From Mucilaginibacter terrae (GTDB taxonomy: Bacteria; Bacteroidota; Bacteroidia; Sphingobacteriales; Sphingobacteriaceae), in NCBI RefSeq assembly GCF_031951985.1, contig NZ_JAVLVU010000001.1, forward strand, positions 372,001-436,000: a stretch of 64,000 bases of DNA. Direction: 5' to 3'. The notes beneath the pieces were generated by a model that worked only from the letters and a program-made list of their open reading frames with translations, made no database searches and was not told the DNA's origin. Within the stretch, counting starts at the first letter, position 1, and each line of letters begins with the position of its first letter. Positions 9,220 to 17,053 of this stretch are shown here, piece by piece. The position numbers were made by a program, and so were the translations under genes.

Positions 9220-10635
9220 ATGTATAACACAAATCTGATCAAACGATCTTTCATCCGGCAGTCGGATGAGCATACCTGCGGGATAGCCTGCCTTGGCATG
9301 ATATTTAACTATTCCGGCAACGCCCGGCTTGTTAACCAGCTTAATGATGTTGCTGTGGGACCGGAGGGTTTGTCCATGTACGACATGATGACGATCGCTA
9401 ACTGGTATGGCTATTCAGCCAAGTGCGTAGAAATGGAACTGCCTTTTCTGCGCACCATCGACAAACCCTGTATTTTACATGCGCAAAATGAACTCGGGGA
9501 GTACCATTACCACGTTTGCTATGGTAGCCGAAAATCGGGCGATTCGTTTCAATATCTGATGGCTGATCCCGCCCGTCACGTTCACTGGATATCAGAACAG
9601 GAACTCGACAAGCTGTGGTTCAGTAAAGCGGCCCTATATTTTGACGATCTGAAAGAGGACCTGAGCGCTTTCCGTGATGCGTCATGGGCCTGGATCTTAA
9701 GGCTGGGTGCTTTTCCGCAAGGCCTCTACATCATAATCCCTGCGCTCACCCTGTGTGCTGCTTCCTTTGGGATCGCGATGTCATGGGTTTTACAAAAGGG
9801 CATAATGAACAGTTATTTTATGAAATCAACTGTGATCATCCCCGTAGTCATTTTATTATTGCTGATCAGCCTGTTCAGAAGTGCCTTCGCGTTTCTTCGG
9901 CAATACCTGATGATCCGGCTGAATATTGCGGTCAATCGAAAGCTCATGTCTACATTTATTCGTAGCCTATTCAACGAAAGGACGACTGTAAGGCGCGACA
10001 TTACATCATATAGTCTCAAGCATTTGTACCGGGATGTGCAGAAGATCCAGAATGCAGTTTCAGAGATGATCGGGACCGTGCTTTCGGAAGGCTCCCTAAT
10101 CATTGTTTTAATGTCCATGATGACTTTCTTCCTTCCCTGGACGGCCTTCGTCAATGCTGTATATTTCCTGCTCATCGGGATCATTACCGCTAACAACCTT
10201 GACGGTAATAGCTATCATATCGCACAACTGACGGGGCTGTCGGCTTCAACGGAAAAGCTGCTCATCAAGGATATTGGGCAATTGCGGTATACAGGCTATG
10301 CCCGGGGGCAAACGTTTCACATTTCCAACCAAGATCTGCTTACTAAACAAACACAAACGGTGGCGGTCAAGGTCAGTGCCAGAACCTTTACGAATGAGGC
10401 GCTTGGAGCCGTTAATGTGATCATCGTTCTCGTAATCTCCCTATGGCAAATGCAGCAAGAGAATATCGACTATCCCACCTTCATGCTGGTCGTGATTTTG
10501 AGTTATCTGTGCAGTTCGATCGTACCCAAAATCTGCAACTCCGTAACGGCCATAGCGGACGGAATCAATTCAGGTACTCAATACCGCTCCATGCTTGCAT
10601 CTGTCGGGGAAGGGCAATCAGACACGACACCCTGA
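9220..10635 (+). CDS. C39 peptidase-ABC transporter membrane domain protein lacking the ATPase domain
   Basis: A 471-residue protein. Residues 1-135 form a C39 bacteriocin-processing peptidase: oxyanion Gln14, catalytic Cys20 (EHTCGIACLGMI), His98 (YHYHVCYG) and Asp116 (MADPA). Residues 155-455 are an ABC-exporter type membrane domain. Full-length PCAT exporters have about 700 residues with a C-terminal nucleotide-binding domain. Here the protein ends just after the last membrane helix, with no Walker A, signature or Walker B motif, and no ATPase gene is nearby. The start at 9220 was chosen over an in-frame one at 9139 because it lies outside the preceding gene and gives the normal C39 N-terminus. 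It should cut double-glycine leaders such as that at 7625. Confidence 0.85.
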   Translation: MYNTNLIKRSFIRQSDEHTCGIACLGMIFNYSGNARLVNQLNDVAVGPEGLSMYDMMTIANWYGYSAKCVEMELPFLRTIDKPCILHAQNELGEYHYHVCYGSRKSGDSFQYLMADPARHVHWISEQELDKLWFSKAALYFDDLKEDLSAFRDASWAWILRLGAFPQGLYIIIPALTLCAASFGIAMSWVLQKGIMNSYFMKSTVIIPVVILLLLISLFRSAFAFLRQYLMIRLNIAVNRKLMSTFIRSLFNERTTVRRDITSYSLKHLYRDVQKIQNAVSEMIGTVLSEGSLIIVLMSMMTFFLPWTAFVNAVYFLLIGIITANNLDGNSYHIAQLTGLSASTEKLLIKDIGQLRYTGYARGQTFHISNQDLLTKQTQTVAVKVSARTFTNEALGAVNVIIVLVISLWQMQQENIDYPTFMLVVILSYLCSSIVPKICNSVTAIADGINSGTQYRSMLASVGEGQSDTTP

Positions 10636-10723
10636 TTTCTGCCTTGCTTCGTATCGCTGAATGCCGCTGACCCAACCTTTTCACTTTGATTTTCAACCTG
10701 CCACTCATACCCATCTATATACC

Positions 10724-11560
10724 ATGAAAACACAATTTGAAAATTTATTGAATGATCTCAGAGAGGAGTTATCGGCAAATGCATACACCAAGTCTCCGCT
10801 CAAAAGATTTAACGGGGCGGTCAAACAAACTGACAAGGCATTGCTGGCCCTGAAGAACTACCTGGAAAGTGAAACGCTGACCGAGCAGGACGAGATTTCC
10901 ATCTTCAAGGATGTTAAACCCCAGATCGACGCTCATCGGATCGAAGAGGGATTACGCTTCAGTGTACTTAACTATAAGCCCATGGGAACGGTCAAAGCCC
11001 AGATCAAGTATTTGGACGAAGAATTGGTTGCCTTACAAAGTGTGTTCCGGCGAAACGCGTTTTATTACCAGTACTACAAAAACGGGTTCGACGAGCTGGA
11101 CCACCTTTTTTTCCTGCGTGGCGCGGGGAATCTCGCCCTGCCAATACCTGAAATTTTTGATGTCGAGCGCGATTTCTCAACGCCGGTCTCTTGCCTGTAC
11201 TCCAAGTTCATGGGCTTCGAGCGGGTCCAGATGTTTATCCTGAAAGAGATCGATAAGCTGAAGCCTGCCAGTGTACCGGGCAGCCATAACGACAAAGATG
11301 TGGACAAACTAAAATGGACTGGGGAAGTTATCAATATCATCGAGGTCGCTTATGGCATTTGGCTTACCGGCCAGTTAAATAATGGTAATGCGACGTTGAG
11401 CCAGATCGTCCGATGGTTAGAGAGCCAGCTGGACGTTGATCTGGGAAACGTTCAGAAAAGGTTTACAGAAATGGAAAGACGGAAAAGGATCAGCACGACC
11501 AAATACCTTGATCAGATGAGCGTTGCCGTAAAGCAGAAACTTGAACAAGGCAACCAATAA
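10724..11560 (+). CDS. rteC: RteC-like regulatory protein of a conjugative element
   Basis: A 278-residue soluble protein matching RteC of Bacteroides conjugative transposons in length and in its helical pattern: an N-terminal helical region (LNDLREEL), the segment FRRNAFYYQYYKNGFDELDHLFFLRG, and a C-terminal part KWTGEVINIIEVAYGIWLTGQLNNG followed by a basic tail. In CTnDOT, RteC activates excision genes. Here the next downstream genes are two Xis-like HTH proteins, in keeping with that role. Start at 10724 (ATGAAAACACAA) rather than 10661 because the extra 21 residues look non-conserved. No RteA/RteB two-component pair is present. It marks the start of the conjugative element body. Confidence 0.85.
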   Translation: MKTQFENLLNDLREELSANAYTKSPLKRFNGAVKQTDKALLALKNYLESETLTEQDEISIFKDVKPQIDAHRIEEGLRFSVLNYKPMGTVKAQIKYLDEELVALQSVFRRNAFYYQYYKNGFDELDHLFFLRGAGNLALPIPEIFDVERDFSTPVSCLYSKFMGFERVQMFILKEIDKLKPASVPGSHNDKDVDKLKWTGEVINIIEVAYGIWLTGQLNNGNATLSQIVRWLESQLDVDLGNVQKRFTEMERRKRISTTKYLDQMSVAVKQKLEQGNQ

Positions 11561-11604
11561 GGTAATAGATTCTGTCAGCTTCTTTTTAAAAAATGTTTAA
11601 GATC

Positions 11605-11627
11605 AGGCGGTTATTCCGCCTTTTTTT
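11605..11627 (+). terminator. Intrinsic terminator after rteC
   Basis: Stem AGGCGG (11605-11610) and CCGCCT (11616-11621), loop TTATT, followed by seven T residues. It lies 45 nt after the rteC stop. Confidence 0.85.
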
Positions 11628-11675
11628 GTGCCCTGATTTCTCCGGTGTCCAATATAATTCCCAATTACTGCTTTT

Positions 11676-11937
11676 CGGTAGTACCGTCGTACTAACGAAA
11701 ACAGGCCTTTTCGGCTTCATTTCCTTTCTTCCGTTCGATTATCGATTTCCCGGGGCCTCACTTAGCAATTGCAGTTCATAGAAGTTTTGATTTTGCAAAA
11801 GCCCTTTCCTGCGCAGCATTCGCGTGCTTTTCGTCGATCCGGTAAATCATAATACCATTTTTTCTTCCCCGTCAAATTTATTCATCGGTACTACCGGAAA
11901 CCTACCGATAAACCCTTTTTCGAATGCCCCAACTTTG
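11676..11937 (+). promoter_or_regulatory. Palindrome-rich control region before the first Xis-like gene
   Basis: The 380-nt stretch between rteC and the next gene has no reading frame I can support. It holds TAGTAC-CGTC-GTACTA (11679-11694), CGGTAGTACCG (11676-11686) and its exact reverse complement CGGTACTACCG 200 bp away (11886-11896), and ATCGGTA (11884-11890) paired with TACCGAT (11903-11909). A -7-like box CAACTTTG ends at 11937, only 5 nt before the start codon at 11943. The repeats look like operator sites; the binding protein is unknown, RteC or the HTH proteins being candidates. Confidence 0.5.
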
Positions 11938-11942
11938 ATTCC

Positions 11943-12200
11943 ATGAGAATCAGGGAGTTATCGGCGATGTTGACCAGGGCTTCGAAGAATGGTGTTACAA
12001 ACGCCATGACTCAGGTCCATACAGCTACAGATAGTTACTCCAAAGCCAGGGCTTATCACCTCTATGGTCGCAGTAATGTGGACCGGTGGATAAGCGAAGG
12101 GCTCCTGAAAATTTCTCATCACAAAATCAAGAGGCTTGATCTGGAAGCAGTCGCTGCTGCCAGTAACCGGCACACTTATCTGCCCGCGGCGGAAAGGTAG
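11943..12200 (+). CDS. Xis-like helix-turn-helix protein 1
   Basis: An 85-residue basic protein. Its core AYHLYGRSNVDRWISEGLLK is an excisionase/MerR-type HTH (helix, YGR, then N-hydrophobic-x-x-W and a wing turn). The same layout recurs in the gene at 12404 (AYKRYGRKNIEHWLESGQI), so the two are paralogs. Small proteins of this kind act as excision or transfer regulators (Xis2c/Xis2d, Exc operon) in Bacteroides conjugative transposons; the exact role here is inferred. The -7 box lies 5 nt before the ATG, suggesting a leaderless or nearly leaderless mRNA. Confidence 0.65.
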   Translation: MRIRELSAMLTRASKNGVTNAMTQVHTATDSYSKARAYHLYGRSNVDRWISEGLLKISHHKIKRLDLEAVAAASNRHTYLPAAER

Positions 12201-12244
12201 TGCAGGCAGCCGGAGTTCTTTGACATCGGGGGATGAAGCATTAT

Positions 12245-12401
12245 CCTGTTAACCGCAGGAAATATTGCGAAGGGGAGACGTAGTTCGAACTGAAAACGCA
12301 TAGGCAGGCGAGAGCCCGGCATGTAGATGCCGACGTGAGTAGTCCCGATCATATAAATACCGGCAGAAGCGGATTACACGGGTTCGTTGCCCGCTGCCGG
12401 T
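12245..12401 (+). ncRNA. Structured leader or small RNA upstream of Xis-like gene 2
   Basis: This non-coding stretch holds successive hairpins: CCTG/CAGG (12245-12259), the palindrome AGTTCGAACT (12282-12291), GGC-GAGA-GCC with a GNRA-type loop (12307-12316), CGGCAT-GTAG-ATGCCG (12317-12332), and a larger stem ACCGGCAG (12359-12366) with CTGCCGGT (12394-12401). The last is extended inside by CGGG/CCCG (12379-12393 region). The large stem ends 2 nt before the ATG at 12404, so it could block ribosome entry. No known RNA family was recognised. It may be a regulatory leader, a small RNA or a recombination/operator site. Confidence 0.45.
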
Positions 12402-12403
12402 AC

Positions 12404-12691
12404 ATGGAATTACCGGATTTTCAATTCGAAGAGATCCTGGCCCTTGCCGCCGAATTGGGCGCGGTCAACGCACTGGTGCAAAGCGGCCAGATCAAACCTT
12501 ACCTGAAGAAGTCTGACGCTTATAAGCGCTACGGCAGGAAGAACATCGAACACTGGCTGGAGAGCGGGCAGATCACCCCCCGTAAGGATGGTGATGCATC
12601 AGCGGCCTGGCGGCTCAGCCGGATAGAGATCGAAACACTGGTAAAGACCTTAAAACTCGAGGCGATCCTGGCGGGAATGCCCGCAGACTGA
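12404..12691 (+). CDS. Xis-like helix-turn-helix protein 2
   Basis: A 95-residue protein starting MELPDFQFEEILALAAELGAV, then an HTH core with YGRKNIEHW and a basic C-terminal helix. It is a paralog of the protein at 11943. An upstream in-frame ATG at 12335 would add 23 residues, but these would be encoded across the strong hairpin 12359-12401, and the paralog lacks such an extension. I therefore prefer 12404. Likely a DNA-binding accessory protein for excision or for control of transfer genes. Confidence 0.65.
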   Translation: MELPDFQFEEILALAAELGAVNALVQSGQIKPYLKKSDAYKRYGRKNIEHWLESGQITPRKDGDASAAWRLSRIEIETLVKTLKLEAILAGMPAD

Positions 12692-12741
12692 ATTATGCCG
12701 GCTTATCACAACCCGTATTCGCACTATCAAATTTTATAAAT

Positions 12742-13698
12742 ATGTCCGTTTTAAATGCACAAGAGTTGAAGCAGCAGGCTTCAATTGTCACCTTGCTCCA
12801 CCATTTGGGGTACAATCCGGTCCCGCACCGTGGGCGGGAAAACATGTACCACAGTATGCTCAGGGAGGGCGACAGCATCCCTTCCTTTGCTGTTAATGAC
12901 GACCTCGGTGTCTGGTTCGACCACGGCACGGGAAAAGGTGGTAACATCATCGATTTCGGCATGGCCTACTGGCCAGATCTGGAATTTAAGGAGGTAGTTG
13001 CCAAGATCCAGCAGGTATTATCTATCAAGCCGTCCGAACCCAAAGCTGTAGGGAGCAACTCCGGGAGGCAACGCCGCCCCGTGAAGATCCCGAATTACGT
13101 CGTCGAAGAGATCAAGGCCATCGGGACGCATCCCGCCGTGACTGGTTATCTGAAAAGCCGGGGCATTTGGGATGTCGCCAAAAGATGCCTGTCTGAAGTT
13201 TACTATTATGTGGAAGATAATAAAGGGATGCGTAAACATTTCTTTGCTGCAGGCTGGCAAAACGAAATGTCAGGCTGGGAGGTCCGTAACAAATATTTTA
13301 AAGGGTGCCTCGGTCACAAAGCGATAACCTTCATTCCTGGCGACGAAAAGAGGGCCGTGCTCTTCGAAGGGTTTATCAATTACCTGAGCTGGAAGCTGGA
13401 AAATCCAACCTCCGTTGAAAGCGTGATCGTGCTGAATTCACTGTCAATGCTGAAAGCGGGGATCGGCAAGGCCAAAGCCTTTTCCACCCTTGATCTCTTT
13501 TTTGACCGGGATAACCAGGGACTTGCTGCAACCCGCGACTTCATCAAAGCCTTACCTTACGCTACGGACAGGTCCGCGCGCTATCATGGCTTTAATGACT
13601 ACAATGACAAAATTACCGCAGCGTTATGCCTGCCGGTTTACAATGCCAGTCAGACTACGGGGGTATTGGCTCCGCAGGCTCCGAAGTTCAGGCGCTGA
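12742..13698 (+). CDS. Toprim-domain primase-like protein
   Basis: A 318-residue protein. The N-terminal part (1-100) looks like the CHC2-type DNA-binding module of mobile-element primases (RENMYHSMLREGDSIPSFAVNDDLGVWFDHGTGKGG) but without the full zinc-cysteine set. Residues about 195-285 form a Toprim fold with the conserved Glu (VLFEGFINYLSW) and the acidic DxD-like motif LFFDRDNQG. Proteins of this type are common next to mob genes in Bacteroidetes elements and probably prime the complementary strand after transfer (family knowledge). It lies 50 nt after the second Xis-like gene. Confidence 0.8.
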   Translation: MSVLNAQELKQQASIVTLLHHLGYNPVPHRGRENMYHSMLREGDSIPSFAVNDDLGVWFDHGTGKGGNIIDFGMAYWPDLEFKEVVAKIQQVLSIKPSEPKAVGSNSGRQRRPVKIPNYVVEEIKAIGTHPAVTGYLKSRGIWDVAKRCLSEVYYYVEDNKGMRKHFFAAGWQNEMSGWEVRNKYFKGCLGHKAITFIPGDEKRAVLFEGFINYLSWKLENPTSVESVIVLNSLSMLKAGIGKAKAFSTLDLFFDRDNQGLAATRDFIKALPYATDRSARYHGFNDYNDKITAALCLPVYNASQTTGVLAPQAPKFRR

Positions 13699-13755
13699 AG
13701 GCGCCGTAACTTTGTTCAGCACTTTCATAATGGCCATTTTACTATTCCGGCATGC

Positions 13756-13900
13756 AAACCCTTCGGGTTTTTATTGTTCCAATATTGACATATTGGTATC
13801 TCCAACGCCCTTGTTTTTTCAACGGCAAGATGTCTTTTTGTCGGACAAAATTCCGCTTCGCAGAAATTTTTTCCATCCAAAAAGAATCTTGCCCCTCCGG
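13756..13900. other. Candidate origin of transfer region
   Basis: Non-coding DNA directly upstream of the MobC-like gene, where oriT lies in related elements. It holds a terminator-like hairpin AAACCC-TTC-GGGTTT with a T run (13756-13773), then a perfect hairpin CCAATAT-TGAC-ATATTGG (13779-13796), then TGTC...GACA around 13829-13845 and AT-rich DNA. The nick site cannot be read from sequence alone. An alternative oriT site is the repeat tract at 14346-14932. Confidence 0.4.
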
Positions 13901-13934
13901 GGAGGAGATGAAAAATTCGCAACTCATTTTTCTA

Positions 13935-14345
13935 ATGGCTGAATTTAAAAACTTGACCGGGAGGCCGAAGAAGGAAGGCGAACGGCGCAGTAAGAAGATC
14001 GATGCCCGCTTCACGCAAACGGAGTATGAGTTGGTGCTCGCTATGGAGAAGTCCCTCGGGATCACGAAAACGGAATTGGTTCGTTTGCGCGTTTTGAACG
14101 GTTCCAGGCGAATGTTGATGAACACGAAGGAATTGATCAGCCAAATGGACGCGTTAGGGGCGGAGATGGGCCGTATCGGCAATAATATCAATCAGTTTGC
14201 CAAACATGCCAATATTATGCGGATGAGCGGTGATGTTCCCGTTTATGTTTTAGAGAAATTCAATTCGCTTTTCGGGCAATATCTCGATGTGCAGCAGCGC
14301 CTCGAGACCGTTTTCAGAAAGGTGATCCGGCTCGCCGGCAAATAA
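13935..14345 (+). CDS. MobC-like relaxosome accessory protein
   Basis: A 136-residue protein beginning MAEFKNLTGRPKKEGERRSKK, with a ribbon-helix-helix-like segment (IDARFTQTEYELVLAMEKS) and the MobC signature LGAEMGRIGNNINQFAKHAN. Such proteins bind oriT and help the relaxase open the strands. An in-frame ATG at 13908 sits directly against a GGAGGAG run with no spacer. I prefer 13935, which places the start just before the conserved GRPKK. The relaxase follows after about 1.1 kb rather than directly, because a repeat tract and a methyltransferase gene lie between. Confidence 0.8.
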   Translation: MAEFKNLTGRPKKEGERRSKKIDARFTQTEYELVLAMEKSLGITKTELVRLRVLNGSRRMLMNTKELISQMDALGAEMGRIGNNINQFAKHANIMRMSGDVPVYVLEKFNSLFGQYLDVQQRLETVFRKVIRLAGK

Positions 14346-14932
14346 TAATCATGCCGATCTCTTGATCTCGCAGATCGCGATTCGGATATGCCGATATAAA
14401 GCTCCTTCGTTATAAAGAAAGGCCGATCATCTGTTACACTGGCACAGCGGTATGAATTACAGCCGTTAGGTTGATATAATGTCTTATAGTAATGGGGATT
14501 GGTTGATACAAAGTTATTGTGCTATTGGTATACGCAGCCCCTTGACTATATAGATAGGCTGCTAAGCCGATACCCCGGTATTTCGATATAGCGCTATTTG
14601 GTGGTGCCTTAACTGGTTATAACGATAAGCTGATATAGCGTTCTCTGTATACGAAGTTATGGCGAGACATCGGTATACTTTAACACTGATACACGTTTAG
14701 CGTGACCGGGAGATATAATGTTCTTAGGTTAGAGCGATACGCTGTTAACCTGATAGCGGGTTACAAAGCTATTTTCCTTATTGATCGTCATCACTGCGGC
14801 TATGCTTTCATTCAACTGCTGATCGATGAAGGGCTGTCTCGCCTCTTATTTAAACCTGCTAATCTCACGGGATTTAATTCCGGGCAGGTCTTACTTCGCA
14901 GATACCTGTATCCGTCATGCCTGATTTTTTAC
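14346..14932. repeat. GATA/GTATAC-rich degenerate repeat tract
   Basis: A 590-nt stretch without a supportable gene. From 14390 to about 14760 it holds about ten GATA-containing motifs (for example GATATAAA, GATATAAT, GATACA, GATATAGCG twice at 14585 and 14632, GATATAATG) spaced 15-80 bp, and three GTATAC palindromes (14528, 14648, 14673). The pattern resembles iterons or a partition/relaxosome binding array more than coding DNA. The frame open from 14702 reads through part of it, but its first 77 residues look unlike the methyltransferase family. Confidence 0.45.
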
Positions 14933-15460
14933 ATGATCATTTTTGACCATATCCGTTGCCCTTTGCACCGCTACACGTTCAGGTTAAAACCCATCCGTAA
15001 TTGGGTAGAACGGACTTGTGAAGGGCGCGTGTTAAACTTATTTGCTGGCTACACCCTTTTAAATGTTGATGAAACCCGGAACGACCTTGACCCGGAAGCG
15101 CCGGCAGGCCTGCATCTCGATGCTTTAGAGTTGCTGAGAACATGGAAAGGAGCCAAGTTCAATACGATACTGCTTGATCCGCCTTATGCTTACCGGAAAA
15201 GCATGGAATTATATAAAGGCATCGTTTGCAGCCCATTTAAACAACTGAAAGATACATTGGCCGATTGCCTCGAGCCGGGCGGGATCGTCATCACCTTCGG
15301 TTATCATTCCATCGTGATGGGCAGAACCAGGAATTTTACTTTAGAGCGGCTGGCGCTTTTCAGTCATGGTGGTGCCATTCATGATACGATTGCCAGTGTG
15401 GAACGTTTGGCTGTCGACGGGATGGATGACAAGGCTGCCAGATCGAACTTCTTACCATGA
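14933..15460 (+). CDS. DPPY-type SAM-dependent methyltransferase
   Basis: A 175-residue protein with a SAM-binding motif I, RVLNLFAGYTLLN (about residue 34), and catalytic motif IV LLDPPYAYRKS (about 79), like amino-group methyltransferases acting on adenine in DNA or guanine in rRNA (RsmD type). It is compact, without a target-recognition domain. The start at 14933 (MIIFDHIRCPLHRYTF) was preferred to an open frame from 14702, whose extra part runs through the repeat tract. Its stop overlaps the relaxase start by 4 nt (ATGA), so the two are co-translated. It may modify element DNA around transfer (inference). Confidence 0.75.
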   Translation: MIIFDHIRCPLHRYTFRLKPIRNWVERTCEGRVLNLFAGYTLLNVDETRNDLDPEAPAGLHLDALELLRTWKGAKFNTILLDPPYAYRKSMELYKGIVCSPFKQLKDTLADCLEPGGIVITFGYHSIVMGRTRNFTLERLALFSHGGAIHDTIASVERLAVDGMDDKAARSNFLP

Positions 15461-16410
15461 TCGTCAAGATTCTGAAGAATGTTCCTCGCTTTCGCTTTCC
15501 TGCCATTCGTTACAATACCGATAAGATTGACCTCGGAAAGGCGCTACTGACCAAAGTGTGCGGTTTCAGTGCACTGCAAGGCCTCGGGAACCTGCGGCCT
15601 CAGGATTACATCAACTATCTCAAACTGGTTTCTTCTACGAACGGACGGGTCGAGAAAGCCCAGTTCCACGCCGTCATTTCCGGCAAAGGAAGAATGTACG
15701 GGCAGGATGATTTGACGGCCGTTGCAAAGCTTTGGATGGAAAAGATGGGCTATGGGTCACAACCGTACCTTGCTGTTTTTCATGGCGATACCGACAATAA
15801 CCATATCCACCTGATCTCTACCCGAATAGGCAAGGACGGTAAAAAGATCAGCAGCGCCTTTGAGAACAGGAGAGCCGTTCATGCCTTGCAGGAAGTTCTG
15901 GGCTACCACTTTGCACTTCAATATAACCTGAGTACCAAAGCGCAGTTTTACCTATTGCTGGAAAGCCGGGGTTATTTAGGCAGAAATTATAACCCTTCGA
16001 AGCTGGATGCGCATATAGCCGGTTACAAACCCGATAAGGTCAGAATGGGCCAACTCAGGGAGTTGCTCATTCTGCACAAGGACGATCCGGCTTTTACGGA
16101 TATTCTGAAAACACGGTACCAGGTCGAATTGATATTTCACGCTGCCGATGGCAAAGCGCCTTACGGATACACCATTTTAGATCATGGTACGCAACAGGTT
16201 TTTAAAGGCAGCGAAGTGTTGTCGCTGAAATACCTCGGGGAGGGCGTTCGGGAAAAGGTCGCTACGCCAACAGCTACTATGCCAGTAAATGAAACATCGC
16301 TCCCTGCTTCTTATGTGGGGCCGGTGTGGATCGCTGATGACGTGGACGATGAAGCCGTACTGGGCATGAAGCGCCGCCGTAAAGGCAAGGCCAGAAAAAA
16401 CACCCGTTAA
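15457..16410 (+). CDS. Relaxase / mobilization nuclease
   Basis: A 317-residue protein of the Bacteroidetes MobB/VirD2-like relaxase group. The metal-binding histidine triad is in VFHGDTDNNHIHLISTRIG (about residues 107-125), and an N-terminal segment around residues 20-60 with several Tyr residues (IRYNTDK, DYINYLK) may hold the nicking Tyr. The C-terminal tail is basic (KRRRKGKARKNTR). It should nick oriT and lead the strand through the type IV channel via the coupling protein at 34678. Overlaps the methyltransferase gene and is followed after 16 nt by the ParA-like gene. Confidence 0.88.
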   Translation: MIVKILKNVPRFRFPAIRYNTDKIDLGKALLTKVCGFSALQGLGNLRPQDYINYLKLVSSTNGRVEKAQFHAVISGKGRMYGQDDLTAVAKLWMEKMGYGSQPYLAVFHGDTDNNHIHLISTRIGKDGKKISSAFENRRAVHALQEVLGYHFALQYNLSTKAQFYLLLESRGYLGRNYNPSKLDAHIAGYKPDKVRMGQLRELLILHKDDPAFTDILKTRYQVELIFHAADGKAPYGYTILDHGTQQVFKGSEVLSLKYLGEGVREKVATPTATMPVNETSLPASYVGPVWIADDVDDEAVLGMKRRRKGKARKNTR

Positions 16411-16426
16411 AGTTTTATTTGAATTT

Positions 16427-17053
16427 ATGATCACCATCATTGGAAACCAGAAAGGAGGGGTCGGCAAAAGCACCCTGGCCGTACTGGCCGCAAACTACCT
16501 TACCATCGAACGGGGGGCGACCGCCACGATCATTGACATGGACTACCAGCAGTCTGTCTCCCAGAAATATGAGAAAGCCAAAGTGTTGGAAAACGACGAA
16601 CCCTACGAGGTTTTTCCTGCCACACTGGAAAGTTATCCCATCCTGAGCAGCGTCCTGCACCGGAATGCGTCACACGCGATATTGATCGACCTGCCCGGCA
16701 AACTGGATGACGACGGCCTCTTACCTGTTTTTGAATCTGCCGACCTGGTGATCTGCCCATTCGCGTATGACGAGTTTACTTACCAGTCTACGGTACTGTT
16801 TACCGTTGTCCTCAAAAAGATTAACCCGAAGATCGAGATCGTCTTCGTACCTAACCGGATCAAGGCCAATGCCAAATTCGAGATCATGACGGAAGTCAAC
16901 GCGCAGCTGCAGAAGCTGGGGCAGATTACCGCACCCATTCCTGACCGGGTGGATTTCCAGCGGATCACTACCGTTTATACGCCCGTATCCCTGGTACCGG
17001 TGGTGTACCCTGTTTTTGAACAGATTTTTGAAGCACGTTTATGGAAAAAATGA
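16427..17053 (+). CDS. traA: ParA/MinD-like ATPase (TraA-type)
   Basis: A 208-residue protein with a deviant Walker A motif at its N-terminus (GNQKGGVGKST, residues 6-16), an A' motif (IIDMDYQQS) and a Walker B-like IDLPGKL. It is short, like the ATPase called TraA at the head of the tra operon of Bacteroides conjugative elements. The role is probably positioning or early control of transfer; it has no HTH of its own. It overlaps the DUF3408 gene by 13 nt. Confidence 0.85.
   Translation: MITIIGNQKGGVGKSTLAVLAANYLTIERGATATIIDMDYQQSVSQKYEKAKVLENDEPYEVFPATLESYPILSSVLHRNASHAILIDLPGKLDDDGLLPVFESADLVICPFAYDEFTYQSTVLFTVVLKKINPKIEIVFVPNRIKANAKFEIMTEVNAQLQKLGQITAPIPDRVDFQRITTVYTPVSLVPVVYPVFEQIFEARLWKK

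Noticed and set aside
14702..14932. N-terminal extension of the methyltransferase
   Set aside because: These 77 residues run through the repeat tract and look unlike the family; the start at 14933 gives the expected N-terminus.
14346..14932. CRISPR array
   Set aside because: The repeated words are short, degenerate and irregularly spaced, with no constant repeat-spacer unit and no cas genes.
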